This document shows, one piece after another, positions 6,533 to 12,706 of a stretch of 12,706 bases of DNA. The translations under genes and the position numbers were made by a program. The notes beneath the pieces were generated by a model. That model searched no databases, was not told the origin of the DNA, and worked only from the letters and a program-made list of their open reading frames with translations. Source of the DNA: J089 sp964549745 (lineage in GTDB: Bacteria; Fidelibacterota; Marinisomatia; Marinisomatales; J089); assembly GCA_964549745.1 (NCBI GenBank), contig CAZJWP010000065.1, positions 1-12,706 of the forward strand. Direction: 5' to 3'. Each line of letters opens with the position of its first letter. Position 1 is the first letter of the stretch.

Positions 6533-7592
6533 GTTAGGCACTCGTTCTTATCCCGTTTACCTGGAAACCGGACTGCGATCCCGGTTTCCTGAATTAGTTC
6601 AATCCCTTCACCAAAACCAGAAATGGGTGTTAATCACCCAGCGATCTTTAGCCACCCTGGCGCACACGATGGTATTGGACCCTTTCGTCCAATCCGGTTT
6701 CAATATTTCGGTGATCTTTGTCGGTGATGGAGAAACCGCAAAATCCCTTTCACAGATGGAAGCGTTGTATGATCGTCTGATTAGCCTCAATTGCGACAGA
6801 TCCACCGTGCTTGTGGGATTTGGAGGTGGCGTGGTTGGAGATATTACAGGTTTTGCTGCAGCGACTTTTTTACGTGGTGTGCGATATGTTCATATTCCCA
6901 CAACGCTGTTGGCCATGGTGGACTCCTCCATCGGCGGGAAAAACGGGATTAACCTGCGCCAGGGAAAAAACCTGGTGGGCACCATTTATCAGCCGTCCAT
7001 GGTTTTGATCGATCCGGAATTACTGGAATCGCTTTCGGAGCGGGATCGTGTTTCCGGATTGGGTGAAGTCATCAAGTACGGCGCTATCAGTGACGCTGAT
7101 TTCCTGGAGTGGTTGGATAAAAATCTGTCTGACATGATCTATGAGAATAAATGGCCTCTCTTTGAAGAAACCATTGCCCAATCCGTCCGCATTAAAGGTG
7201 ATATTGTTACCCGGGATGAACGGGAAGGCGATGTGAGGCGCCTGTTAAATTTTGGACACACAATTGGACATGCACTGGAAACTGCAGCCGGTTATGGCGT
7301 CCTTCGACACGGTGAGGCCGTGGCGTTAGGCATGCTGGCCGCAGGCGAAATTTCGGTGAATAAAGGATTGATGCCGTTTAAGCAATTTGTACGGCTGAAG
7401 GACATAATCCGACAATGCCCGCTTCCCGAAGCACCGGACATTGCTGAGGGAGAATTTCTTTCCGTTCTCCGGAATGACAAAAAAATGCATGGCGGTAAAA
7501 TTCACATGGTTTTGCTGAAGGACCTGGGCGACCCGGTGATTCAGTCCGATATCACGGATGACGATTTATTGAAAGGGCTGCAAGCCATATGA
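6513..7592 (+). CDS. aroB: 3-dehydroquinate synthase
   Basis: NAD- and divalent-metal-dependent cyclisation of DAHP to 3-dehydroquinate, the second pathway step. Motifs: GDGETAKS (71-78), GGGVVGDITGFAAATFLRG (104-122), PTTLLAMVDSSIGGKNGIN (129-147), GKNLVGTIYQP (151-161), GLGEVIKYG (182-190, metal-ligand-type Glu185), NFGHTIGHALE and RHGEAVALGM with metal-binding His residues, and DKKMHGGKIHMVL near the C-terminus. ATG 6513 gives 359 residues and the expected N-terminal strand. The frame is open further upstream to 6456, but that would add 19 residues unlike the family and lie within aroK. The start is inside aroK, and the stop overlaps aroQ by ATGA. Confidence 0.95.
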   Translation: MKNLKIELGTRSYPVYLETGLRSRFPELVQSLHQNQKWVLITQRSLATLAHTMVLDPFVQSGFNISVIFVGDGETAKSLSQMEALYDRLISLNCDRSTVLVGFGGGVVGDITGFAAATFLRGVRYVHIPTTLLAMVDSSIGGKNGINLRQGKNLVGTIYQPSMVLIDPELLESLSERDRVSGLGEVIKYGAISDADFLEWLDKNLSDMIYENKWPLFEETIAQSVRIKGDIVTRDEREGDVRRLLNFGHTIGHALETAAGYGVLRHGEAVALGMLAAGEISVNKGLMPFKQFVRLKDIIRQCPLPEAPDIAEGEFLSVLRNDKKMHGGKIHMVLLKDLGDPVIQSDITDDDLLKGLQAI

Positions 7593-8017
7593 AGATTTGG
7601 GTCATTGAAGGACCGAACCTGAACCTTCTGGGGATTCGTGAGCCGGATGTTTACGGTAAACATTCCTTAGATTCGATTCATCAGTGGCTGGAAGCTCAGG
7701 ATTATCCGGAAGACTGCGAATTTCGGTTTTTTCAATCCAATTCGGAAGGGGCGTTGATCGATGCAATTCAGGATGCGCGGAATTGGGCGGAAGGCATTGT
7801 GATTAACCCGGCAGCGTACACCCACACTTCTTATGCGATTCGTGATGCCATCGCTGCTGTGGCGATCCCCACGGTGGAAGTGCATTTATCCGATATAAAA
7901 AACCGTGAACCATTTCGTGCGGTTTCCGTGATAGAACCGGTATGCATTGGGCAAATATTGGGTAAAGGGAAGGAAAGCTATTACGAAGGTGTATTGGCTT
8001 TATTGAACGCCCGATGA
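7589..8017 (+). CDS. aroQ: 3-dehydroquinate dehydratase, type II
   Basis: Dehydrates 3-dehydroquinate to 3-dehydroshikimate through the anti-elimination, dodecameric type II enzyme, unrelated to type I AroD. Evidence is GPNLNLLGIREP (8-19), the lid with Arg18 and catalytic Tyr22, FFQSNSEGALID, INPAAYTHTSYAIRDA with substrate-binding Asn and His residues, EVHLSDIKNREPFR with the catalytic-type His, and a C-terminal GKGKESYYEGVLAL. At 142 residues it is the standard length. It overlaps aroB by 4 bases (ATGA) and yidD by 4 bases (ATGA). Despite the shared symbol it is not a chorismate mutase of the AroQ class. Confidence 0.96.
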   Translation: MKIWVIEGPNLNLLGIREPDVYGKHSLDSIHQWLEAQDYPEDCEFRFFQSNSEGALIDAIQDARNWAEGIVINPAAYTHTSYAIRDAIAAVAIPTVEVHLSDIKNREPFRAVSVIEPVCIGQILGKGKESYYEGVLALLNAR

Positions 8018-8259
8018 AACGAATACTGGTTTGGCCGTTGATCATTGTGGTCAAACTCTATCAATTATTAATCTCCCCATTATTTCCTCCGCATTGCCGT
8101 TACACTCCCACCTGCTCCCATTACACCGTTGAGGCGTTGAAAACTCACGGATTACTCTACGGAAGCTGGCTCTCGATCAAACGGATTCTCAGTTGTAATC
8201 CCTGGGGCGGCAGCGGGTATGATCCGGTTCCGCCGAAGCGATCGAAGCGCAATTCGTGA
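8014..8259 (+). CDS. yidD: Membrane protein insertion efficiency factor YidD
   Basis: Small membrane-associated protein thought to assist YidC-dependent insertion of inner-membrane proteins. The 81 residues show the family pattern: an amphipathic N-terminus (3-16), YQLLISPLFPPHCRYTPTCS (16-35) with Cys28 and Cys34, EALKTHGLLYGSWLSIKRILSC to Cys61, and GGSGYDPVP (65-73). In many bacteria yidD lies between rnpA and yidC; here it is the last gene coupled to the aro operon, through an ATGA overlap with aroQ. An imperfect hairpin (8250-8271, no T-run) covers its stop codon. Confidence 0.94.
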   Translation: MKRILVWPLIIVVKLYQLLISPLFPPHCRYTPTCSHYTVEALKTHGLLYGSWLSIKRILSCNPWGGSGYDPVPPKRSKRNS

Positions 8260-8339
8260 TAAACGAAATTGTGCTGTCCTAATTACCCTCTTAAGCACAT
8301 AGATTCTCACTTTCAAATGATGACGATTGGTTCCAAGTT
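8260..8339 (+). other. Gap between yidD and lgt
   Basis: This is the first real gap since the leader. It contains an imperfect hairpin straddling the yidD stop (8250-8257 with 8263-8271, one bulged A, loop GATAA) without a T-run, and a short inverted repeat TGTGCT/AGCACA (8270-8275, 8294-8299). Either might be a weak transcription or processing signal. No convincing promoter is visible, so lgt may be part of the same transcript. Confidence 0.3.
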
Positions 8340-9200
8340 ATGTTGATGTCCTTATTGGAATGGTGGCAGCATCTGCCCAGCGATATGAATCCGGTGTTTT
8401 TCCATCTTGGCGGACTTTCCATCCGTTGGTACAGCCTTATGTACCTGGTAGCATTTGGGATTGTGTATATGCTAAGCCTTTACCGGTTAAAAACCGAAGA
8501 GTGGCCGTTTACAAAAGACGACGTAGGTGATTTGATCACCTGGTGTATTCTCGGCGTCTTATTGGGCGGCCGATTAGGTTATGTTCTGTTTTATGGCAAA
8601 GGAATGTTCTGGGCGGAGCCGTGGAAGATCATTGTTCCATTTTCAAGGGTGGCCGGGCATTGGCAATTCACGGGAATTTCCGGAATGTCCTATCACGGCG
8701 GTGTTATAGGTGTCATGATCGCGGTCTATTTATATGCACGAAAAAAGTCGACAACATTCTTTACCCTCGGTGATTTTCTGACTCCGGCAATTCCCCTGGG
8801 ATTTACGTTCGGACGCATCGGGAATTTTATCAACGGCGAATTGTATGGCCGGCTCACCAATCATGCGATCGGCATGTACTTTCCGGAGGCCGGTGATTTT
8901 CATTTGCGGCATCCATCCCAGCTTTACGAAGCTTTTTTTGAAGGTTTGGTCCTCTTTGCGATTTCCTGGCCTTTGAGGAAGAAAAGTAAGTCCATGCCAG
9001 GATTTTCCAGCGGGCTGTATATCTTTGGGTATGGGTTTTTCCGCTTTTTCATCGAATTTTTCCGCCAGCCGGATGCGCACATGGGTTTTGTTCTGGGACC
9101 GTTTTCCATGGGACAGGTTCTCTGTTTCGGGATGTTGATTGTGGGAAGCTTGCTGTGGTGGGCCGGTTGGAAGTCAAAAAAAGCAGCGCTGGATGATTGA
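8340..9200 (+). CDS. lgt: Phosphatidylglycerol-prolipoprotein diacylglyceryl transferase
   Basis: Inner-membrane enzyme that attaches diacylglycerol to the lipobox Cys of prolipoproteins. The Lgt signature GRIGNFINGELYGR is at 158-171. Also visible are GGRLGYVLFYG (76-86, essential-type Arg78), GMSYHGGVIG (115-124, His119), HPSQLYEA (191-198) and, near the C-terminus, FRFFIEFFRQPD. There are about seven hydrophobic segments, and 286 residues is typical. ATG 8340 is followed in frame by ATG 8346; neither has a clear ribosome binding site, so the start could be either. The stop overlaps the next gene by eight bases. The presence of lgt implies a lipoprotein-bearing cell envelope. Confidence 0.95.
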   Translation: MLMSLLEWWQHLPSDMNPVFFHLGGLSIRWYSLMYLVAFGIVYMLSLYRLKTEEWPFTKDDVGDLITWCILGVLLGGRLGYVLFYGKGMFWAEPWKIIVPFSRVAGHWQFTGISGMSYHGGVIGVMIAVYLYARKKSTTFFTLGDFLTPAIPLGFTFGRIGNFINGELYGRLTNHAIGMYFPEAGDFHLRHPSQLYEAFFEGLVLFAISWPLRKKSKSMPGFSSGLYIFGYGFFRFFIEFFRQPDAHMGFVLGPFSMGQVLCFGMLIVGSLLWWAGWKSKKAALDD

Positions 9201-9942
9201 TCCTATTCTTCTTTACATCTTGATTGCCAGCACGATTGGGAGTGTGGGTTCCATCGGCATCGCCGCACTGTTCCTCATATTCCCGGATCGAATTCGGAAA
9301 AGCATACTTCCGGGGGTGTTGAGTTATGCCACCGGGACTTTGCTGGGAACCGCCATGCTGGGTTTGATTCCTGAATTGTCGGAAAAGACCAGTATTCAGA
9401 GGGCCGGGATTTATGTATTGTTGGGTGTTCTGCTCTTTTTCCTACTGGAGAAACTGATTATTTGGCGTCATTGTCACACCGATGATTGTGATGTACACGA
9501 AGTGTCCGGCCCACTCATTTTGGTTGGGGATGCATTCCATAATTTTGTGGATGGAGTGGTCATAGCTGTTTCATTTATTGCCTCCGTTCCACTGGGCATT
9601 GCCGCGTCAATTTCCATTGCAACCCATGAAATTCCTCAGGAAGTGGGTGATTTCGCAATTCTCTTAAGAAACAATTATTCAAAAAAGAAGGCTTTCGGCC
9701 TCAATATCGTTTCCGGATTGACCGCATTTGTGGGATCGCTTGGGGGATATTATTTTCTGCATATCCTGAATCCTGCGATTCCGCTGGTAATGGGGTTAGC
9801 GGCCGGGAGTTTTATCTACATTGCTTTAGCCGATTTGACACCGGATTTACACGAAGTAACTCATCCCGGACATAGCGCTGTTCAAATCGTACTTATGTTT
9901 CTCGGCGCCTTGACCATTTACTTGTTTCACTTGAATCATTAA
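9193..9942 (+). CDS. ZIP-family divalent metal transporter
   Basis: Integral membrane protein predicted to move Zn2+ or a similar divalent cation toward the cytoplasm. The 249 residues contain about eight hydrophobic segments. The transmembrane-4 metal motif HNFVDG is at 116-121 and the transmembrane-5 motif HEIPQE at 145-150, which together define the ZIP binuclear site. A short His/Cys/Asp-rich loop (HCHTDDCDVHE, 93-103) lies between segments 3 and 4, the usual place for the cytosolic metal-binding loop. I chose ATG 9193 rather than an upstream in-frame ATG at 9139, because the extra residues would be hydrophilic and lie inside lgt. It overlaps lgt by eight bases and so is probably coupled to it. 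Metal specificity cannot be decided, so I give no symbol such as zupT. Confidence 0.9.
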   Translation: MIDPILLYILIASTIGSVGSIGIAALFLIFPDRIRKSILPGVLSYATGTLLGTAMLGLIPELSEKTSIQRAGIYVLLGVLLFFLLEKLIIWRHCHTDDCDVHEVSGPLILVGDAFHNFVDGVVIAVSFIASVPLGIAASISIATHEIPQEVGDFAILLRNNYSKKKAFGLNIVSGLTAFVGSLGGYYFLHILNPAIPLVMGLAAGSFIYIALADLTPDLHEVTHPGHSAVQIVLMFLGALTIYLFHLNH

Positions 9943-9957
9943 TCAGAGGGGTGTGAT

Positions 9958-10764
9958 ATGGGAAAGAATACAATCTTGTGGATTGCCGCCGTGGTAATCA
10001 CCCTTTCGTCGGTTTACTATCAACGCCGGACCGGACCCACCTATCCGATTACCGGTGACATTGGGATTAACGGCCAGGCGATAACCTTTTCGTTTCCCCG
10101 TTCTCATGACACGGGTGTCGATGCACCCATTGCCATTGAAGTACCGGATGAGTCGGTCGCGGGTGAATTTTCCTACCGGAGATACCACTCAAATGACAAA
10201 TGGACAACCATGCCCATGGCGCGAAAAGGGGAGGTTCTTACGGCCGCAGTTCCGCAGCAGCCACCGGCCGGGAAAGTGATGTACAGTATCACCCTGATCG
10301 ATGCGGAAGGAAATCGCCATTTATTGGATATTGAACCGGTGGTCATGCGCTTTAAGGGGCACATTCCATTGTGGATCCTGATACCACATATTTTGTGCAT
10401 GTTTGCCAGTATGCTTTTGGGTACGCGGACAGGTTTGGAAGCAGTGGTGAAAGAACCCAAAACCCGCATCTTTGCCTGGTGGACACTGGGTGTTCTAGTG
10501 GCGGGCGGATTAATTTTGGGCCCCATTGTCCAGAAATTCGCTTTTGGCGCCTTTTGGACGGGCTGGCCCTTTGGTCATGACCTCACTGACAATAAGACAA
10601 TCCTGGCAGTTTTGGGTTGGGGATTTGCACTTTGGATGAATCGCAAACCCAATGAGAAAAACCTAAAATGGTACTGGATTGCGGCGATCGTTCATCTGGT
10701 CGTCTATATGATTCCGCACAGCGCGTTGGGTTCGGAATTGGACTACACGAAGTTGCCGTCGTAA
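9958..10764 (+). CDS. Membrane protein of unknown function with WTGWPFG-DLTDNK motif
   Basis: I do not recognise a named family. The 268 residues begin with a membrane anchor (about 5-20), then a beta-rich domain of about 110 residues (24-132), and then four hydrophobic segments near 137-155, 173-190, 213-228 and 238-253. Between the second and third of these lies an unusually polar, aromatic stretch, FWTGWPFGHDLTDNK (199-213). His144, His207, His246 and His254 sit in or beside membrane segments, as metal or haem ligands would, though no CxxCH or other cofactor motif is present. The N-terminal domain has an Ig-like look and would be outside the cytoplasm if the anchor is oriented in the usual way. 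AGAGGGG (9945-9951) is a strong ribosome binding site for ATG 9958. It is 15 bases after the ZIP gene and probably co-transcribed. Confidence 0.8.
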   Translation: MGKNTILWIAAVVITLSSVYYQRRTGPTYPITGDIGINGQAITFSFPRSHDTGVDAPIAIEVPDESVAGEFSYRRYHSNDKWTTMPMARKGEVLTAAVPQQPPAGKVMYSITLIDAEGNRHLLDIEPVVMRFKGHIPLWILIPHILCMFASMLLGTRTGLEAVVKEPKTRIFAWWTLGVLVAGGLILGPIVQKFAFGAFWTGWPFGHDLTDNKTILAVLGWGFALWMNRKPNEKNLKWYWIAAIVHLVVYMIPHSALGSELDYTKLPS

Positions 10765-10791
10765 ATCACACTCATTTTTCGAACTGATAAA

Positions 10792-10867
10792 AATAAGGGG
10801 TAGGTATACTTGTAGCATGAACGGTATTATAAGTCATAATGGAACTACCCCTTATTATTTATTTTTA
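10792..10867. terminator. Perfect 12-bp inverted repeat with T-rich flanks, probable bidirectional terminator
   Basis: AATAAGGGGTAG (10792-10803) and CTACCCCTTATT (10845-10856) are exact inverse complements separated by 41 bases. The 3' side continues into ATTTATTTTT, and on the other strand the arm is followed by TTTTTATC, so it could stop transcription in both directions. Within the loop ATTAT (10826-10830) and ATAAT (10836-10840) can form an inner hairpin. The loop is long for a standard terminator, so a small non-autonomous element or structured RNA is an alternative. No flanking target duplication is seen. Confidence 0.55.
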
Positions 10868-10960
10868 CAGACACTTTTGTAATTTTCTGAAAACTTTTGT
10901 AGATAACAAAAGATTACCCTTAGATTTTCTTCGCATAACGGAGATTTTACCATCAGACCA
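10868..10960 (+). promoter_or_regulatory. AT-rich upstream region of the last two genes, with CTTTTGT repeats
   Basis: ACTTTTGTA occurs twice, at 10873-10881 and 10893-10901, exactly 20 bases apart, i.e. about two helical turns. The second copy also forms an inverted repeat with ACAAAAG (10906-10912) across AGATA. The spacing and the inverted copy suggest an operator or an upstream activator site. A very weak -35/-10 pair, TTGTAG (10897-10902) and TAGATT (10921-10926), overlaps the repeats. This is suggestive only. Confidence 0.3.
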
Positions 10961-12016
10961 ATGTCATCCCTTTCTGATGCTCGTATAATATCGAGTCTGG
11001 TTACCAAAATTTGTGAGAGTCATTCCTCTCACTCTGACTTGGAGGATTTTATCCATTATTGTAAATCGATGGTTGTTACCATCTTATGGATCAAGAAATC
11101 CAGGGGGCAATTTTATATTCCGTTTAGAGAAGAATCCGATAAAGAGATTGATGATGTAGCTATCGACTTATTAGCTCCTTTATTTCAGCGAGATCAAGAA
11201 GGAAAATTTATTCGATTGGATAAATATTTTAGACCCTTTCTAAAGGAGATAACGAAAAATCCTGATCAGGTGCACTCGCTTCTTAAACGTCTCCTTTATT
11301 CTCATGTAAATCAGGAACTCACGGAGATATATCGGCAAGAAAACCCGGCAGGTTGGAAACTCTATCGAAATATCTTGTTGTCCGCACAAAGAAACGAAGC
11401 CATTCAATTAATCAAAATTCAATCAGATCGATATTTGATTTACAATGAGGACTCAGACCAAGATCCGAATCAATTGATAAACAATAATTTGCCCGAAATA
11501 GAATATTCCGTCTTACTCAGCCTCTTGAAGAAAGCCATGTCAGTTGAAAAAACGACTCCGAAATATTTAGCAATTACGCTAAAAAATCTTCAGGACGATC
11601 CACACATTGCATCTCAAATCTCGGTGACAAGTCTTCATCACGCCATTCAAGACATTTTAAATATTCAAACCATCCAGATAAATGGGGGGGACATCACAAC
11701 TCGTCCTCAAATAAATTCAATTACAAAAGATGAAATGGTGGACCAAGTCAATGTGCTTGTGCAAAAACAACTAGTCAAAACCTATTTTCATACCCAAAAA
11801 GTTTCAAAGAATATTTTGGATCGCTACCAATCGATTCTACAGACGTTTTTTTATGATCTTGTCTGGATGGGTAAAACCGGGAGCATTACGGATTATATGA
11901 ATCATATTGAAGCAAACAAAATTCTTGAATCAGATTGGTCTAATCATAAAAATAGATTAGAATATGTCATCCAAAAGGGGAAAAAATATTTACAGGAAGT
12001 TTTCAGCCAGTACTAG
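10961..12016 (+). CDS. Protein of unknown function, possible divergent sigma-like regulator
   Basis: I do not recognise a named domain. The 351 residues are mostly helical and charged, with no signal peptide or membrane segment, so it should be cytoplasmic. Notable segments are IDLLAPLFQRDQEGKFIRLD (68-87), then VNQELTEIYRQENPAGWKLY (116-135), followed by a helical C-terminal half rich in Gln, Lys and Ile. The VNQEL..IYRQENP region resembles what I remember of large sigma-like hypothetical proteins in FCB-group genomes, but this is memory, not a match. The next gene has an anti-sigma-type zinc finger, which is the main reason for suspecting a transcription-related role. Base composition is clearly AT-richer than the aro operon. 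ATG 10961 has no ribosome binding site at normal spacing; GGAG (10940-10943) is 17 bases away and would better fit an ATC codon at 10952. Confidence 0.7.
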   Translation: MSSLSDARIISSLVTKICESHSSHSDLEDFIHYCKSMVVTILWIKKSRGQFYIPFREESDKEIDDVAIDLLAPLFQRDQEGKFIRLDKYFRPFLKEITKNPDQVHSLLKRLLYSHVNQELTEIYRQENPAGWKLYRNILLSAQRNEAIQLIKIQSDRYLIYNEDSDQDPNQLINNNLPEIEYSVLLSLLKKAMSVEKTTPKYLAITLKNLQDDPHIASQISVTSLHHAIQDILNIQTIQINGGDITTRPQINSITKDEMVDQVNVLVQKQLVKTYFHTQKVSKNILDRYQSILQTFFYDLVWMGKTGSITDYMNHIEANKILESDWSNHKNRLEYVIQKGKKYLQEVFSQY

Positions 12017-12037
12017 ATATGTACCTAAGGATTAAAT

Positions 12038-12592
12038 ATGGGCGACTGCGTTAAAAATAAAATCATAGATGATCTGGCAACGGGGAACTCCAATAAAATT
12101 GCAATGGAACATATTCAGAATTGTTCGTATTGCTCTGCACGCTTAAAAGAAGCGAAGGATTTTTGGAACCGTTTTCAAAAGGAATTGAATTCTCCAACTA
12201 CCAAACGTGAGCATGAATTATTGGATTGGATTGATCCGCCACCTAGAACATGGATTGCTAAACCAATATTCGAGGATCGTTCCCATTATAAAACGGATGT
12301 ACTGGCTGCGGCCACATCAACAGAAATAACACAACAAAACGTTTCACGAGTTGGAGTTCTTGCAACGGATAATCAAGGGATATTAATTCGAGTACTTCAT
12401 TATAAATCAACGGGAAAAACGATTTTGTATTTCCTTTCTGATGATCCGAACAAAATGAAAAAGGTGGGAGTCAGAATTCCTCAAATTAATTTTACGGGTG
12501 TCACGAATCAGTACGGTGAGTTGGATATTGGAAGCGTCAACCTGGACCAATGGACGGATTGGAGCGTGGAAATTCAATCCGGTGAATCCTAG
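12038..12592 (+). CDS. Anti-sigma-type zinc-finger protein with beta-rich C-terminal domain
   Basis: The 184 residues start with a zinc-binding pattern, Cys4 then His25-X3-Cys29-X2-Cys32 in the context MEHIQNCSYCSARL, as in ZAS-type anti-sigma factors, in which this fold binds a sigma factor. A helix with FWNRFQKEL follows. After a Pro-rich linker (about 67-75) comes a beta-rich domain (about 100-184) ending in GVTNQYGELDIGSVNLDQW, which resembles Ig-like or regulatory beta-sandwich repeats. Unlike most ZAS proteins it has no membrane segment, so it would act as a soluble sensor or partner. CTAAGGA (12025-12031) serves ATG 12038, 21 bases after the preceding gene, so the two are probably co-transcribed and their products may interact. 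An anti-sigma role is inferred from the zinc finger and gene order only. Confidence 0.72.
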   Translation: MGDCVKNKIIDDLATGNSNKIAMEHIQNCSYCSARLKEAKDFWNRFQKELNSPTTKREHELLDWIDPPPRTWIAKPIFEDRSHYKTDVLAAATSTEITQQNVSRVGVLATDNQGILIRVLHYKSTGKTILYFLSDDPNKMKKVGVRIPQINFTGVTNQYGELDIGSVNLDQWTDWSVEIQSGES

Positions 12593-12663
12593 TACAGGTC
12601 ACTCCGAAAACCCATATAACCTTAAGCTCATAATTCACTCAAGGTCTAATTGATCAATATATC

Positions 12664-12684
12664 ACTGAATTTCGATTCAGTTTT
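12664..12684 (+). terminator. Probable intrinsic terminator after the zinc-finger gene
   Basis: ACTGAAT (12664-12670) pairs with ATTCAGT (12675-12681) across a TTCG tetraloop, followed by further T (12682-12684). The stem is AT-rich and the T-run short, but the stable loop type and the position 72 bases past the last stop codon fit the end of a two-gene transcript. TCAC/GTGA (12662-12665, 12685-12688) could form an alternative outer pairing. The remaining bases, 12593-12663 and 12685-12706, hold nothing I can identify. Confidence 0.5.
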
Positions 12685-12706
12685 GTGACACGATTTCAAC
12701 ATCTAT

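Noticed and set aside
6930..6959. GGKNGIN in AroB where many enzymes have GGKTGIN
   Set aside because: This position varies among AroB proteins (for example Val in Bacillus-type enzymes), so the change is not notable.
9139..9192. Upstream extension of the ZIP transporter
   Set aside because: The added residues are polar, and the segment codes for the last Lgt helix in its own frame. ATG 9193 gives the usual short N-terminus before the first helix.
10792..10856. Transposon remnant with terminal inverted repeats
   Set aside because: No target-site duplication flanks the arms, and no transposase fragment is present. It is listed as a probable terminator, with the element only as an alternative.
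1..12706. CRISPR array, tRNA, rRNA, integrase or phage genes
   Set aside because: I saw no regularly spaced repeats, tRNA-like cloverleaf sequence, rRNA segment, or recombinase or phage motifs on either strand.

Overview
The window holds one long plus-strand cluster for aromatic amino acid biosynthesis. It is followed by a short envelope/transport tail and then by an AT-richer two-gene unit of unknown function. All genes I accept are on the + strand. The gene order, the type I-beta DAHP synthase, the separate single-domain PheA and TyrA, and the sigma-like/zinc-finger pair suggest an uncultured bacterium of the FCB superphylum (Marinimicrobia- or Calditrichota-like). This taxonomic guess is tentative and rests on protein 'feel', not on a search.

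Bases 1-268 contain no gene I can support. Bases 269-378 look like a classical ribosome-mediated transcription attenuator. A 16-codon leader peptide (MVNGKRYEYFTYPSRV) has three Tyr codons and one Phe codon packed into six positions. It is followed by three mutually exclusive RNA pairings: a protector hairpin (303-324), an antiterminator (313-324 with 355-366) and an intrinsic terminator (354-378). The first structural gene starts 24 bases after the terminator. The logic would be that scarcity of charged tRNA-Tyr or tRNA-Phe stalls the ribosome and lets transcription read into the operon.

Bases 402-8259 run pheA-tyrA-aroF-aroA-aroE-aroC-aroK-aroB-aroQ-yidD, with junctions that overlap or are separated by only one base. 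The genes encode all seven steps from PEP plus erythrose-4-phosphate to chorismate, plus prephenate dehydratase and prephenate/arogenate dehydrogenase. Chorismate mutase is the one enzyme missing between chorismate and these last two. PheA lacks the usual C-terminal ACT domain and TyrA is short, so feedback control may rest on the N-terminal domain of the DAHP synthase and on the attenuator. AroK has Trp in place of the Walker A glycine before the catalytic Lys.

Bases 8340-10764 encode Lgt (lipoprotein maturation), a ZIP-family metal transporter overlapping lgt, and a five-helix membrane protein of unknown function. A perfect 12-bp inverted repeat at 10792-10856 with T-rich flanks closes this block.

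Bases 10961-12592 encode a 351-residue protein I do not firmly recognise and a 184-residue protein with an anti-sigma-type zinc finger (C4, H25, C29, C32) and a beta-rich C-terminus without membrane segments. A small hairpin with a TTCG loop and a T-run at 12664-12684 probably ends this unit. The pair looks like a divergent regulator/anti-regulator module and is the least understood part of the window.
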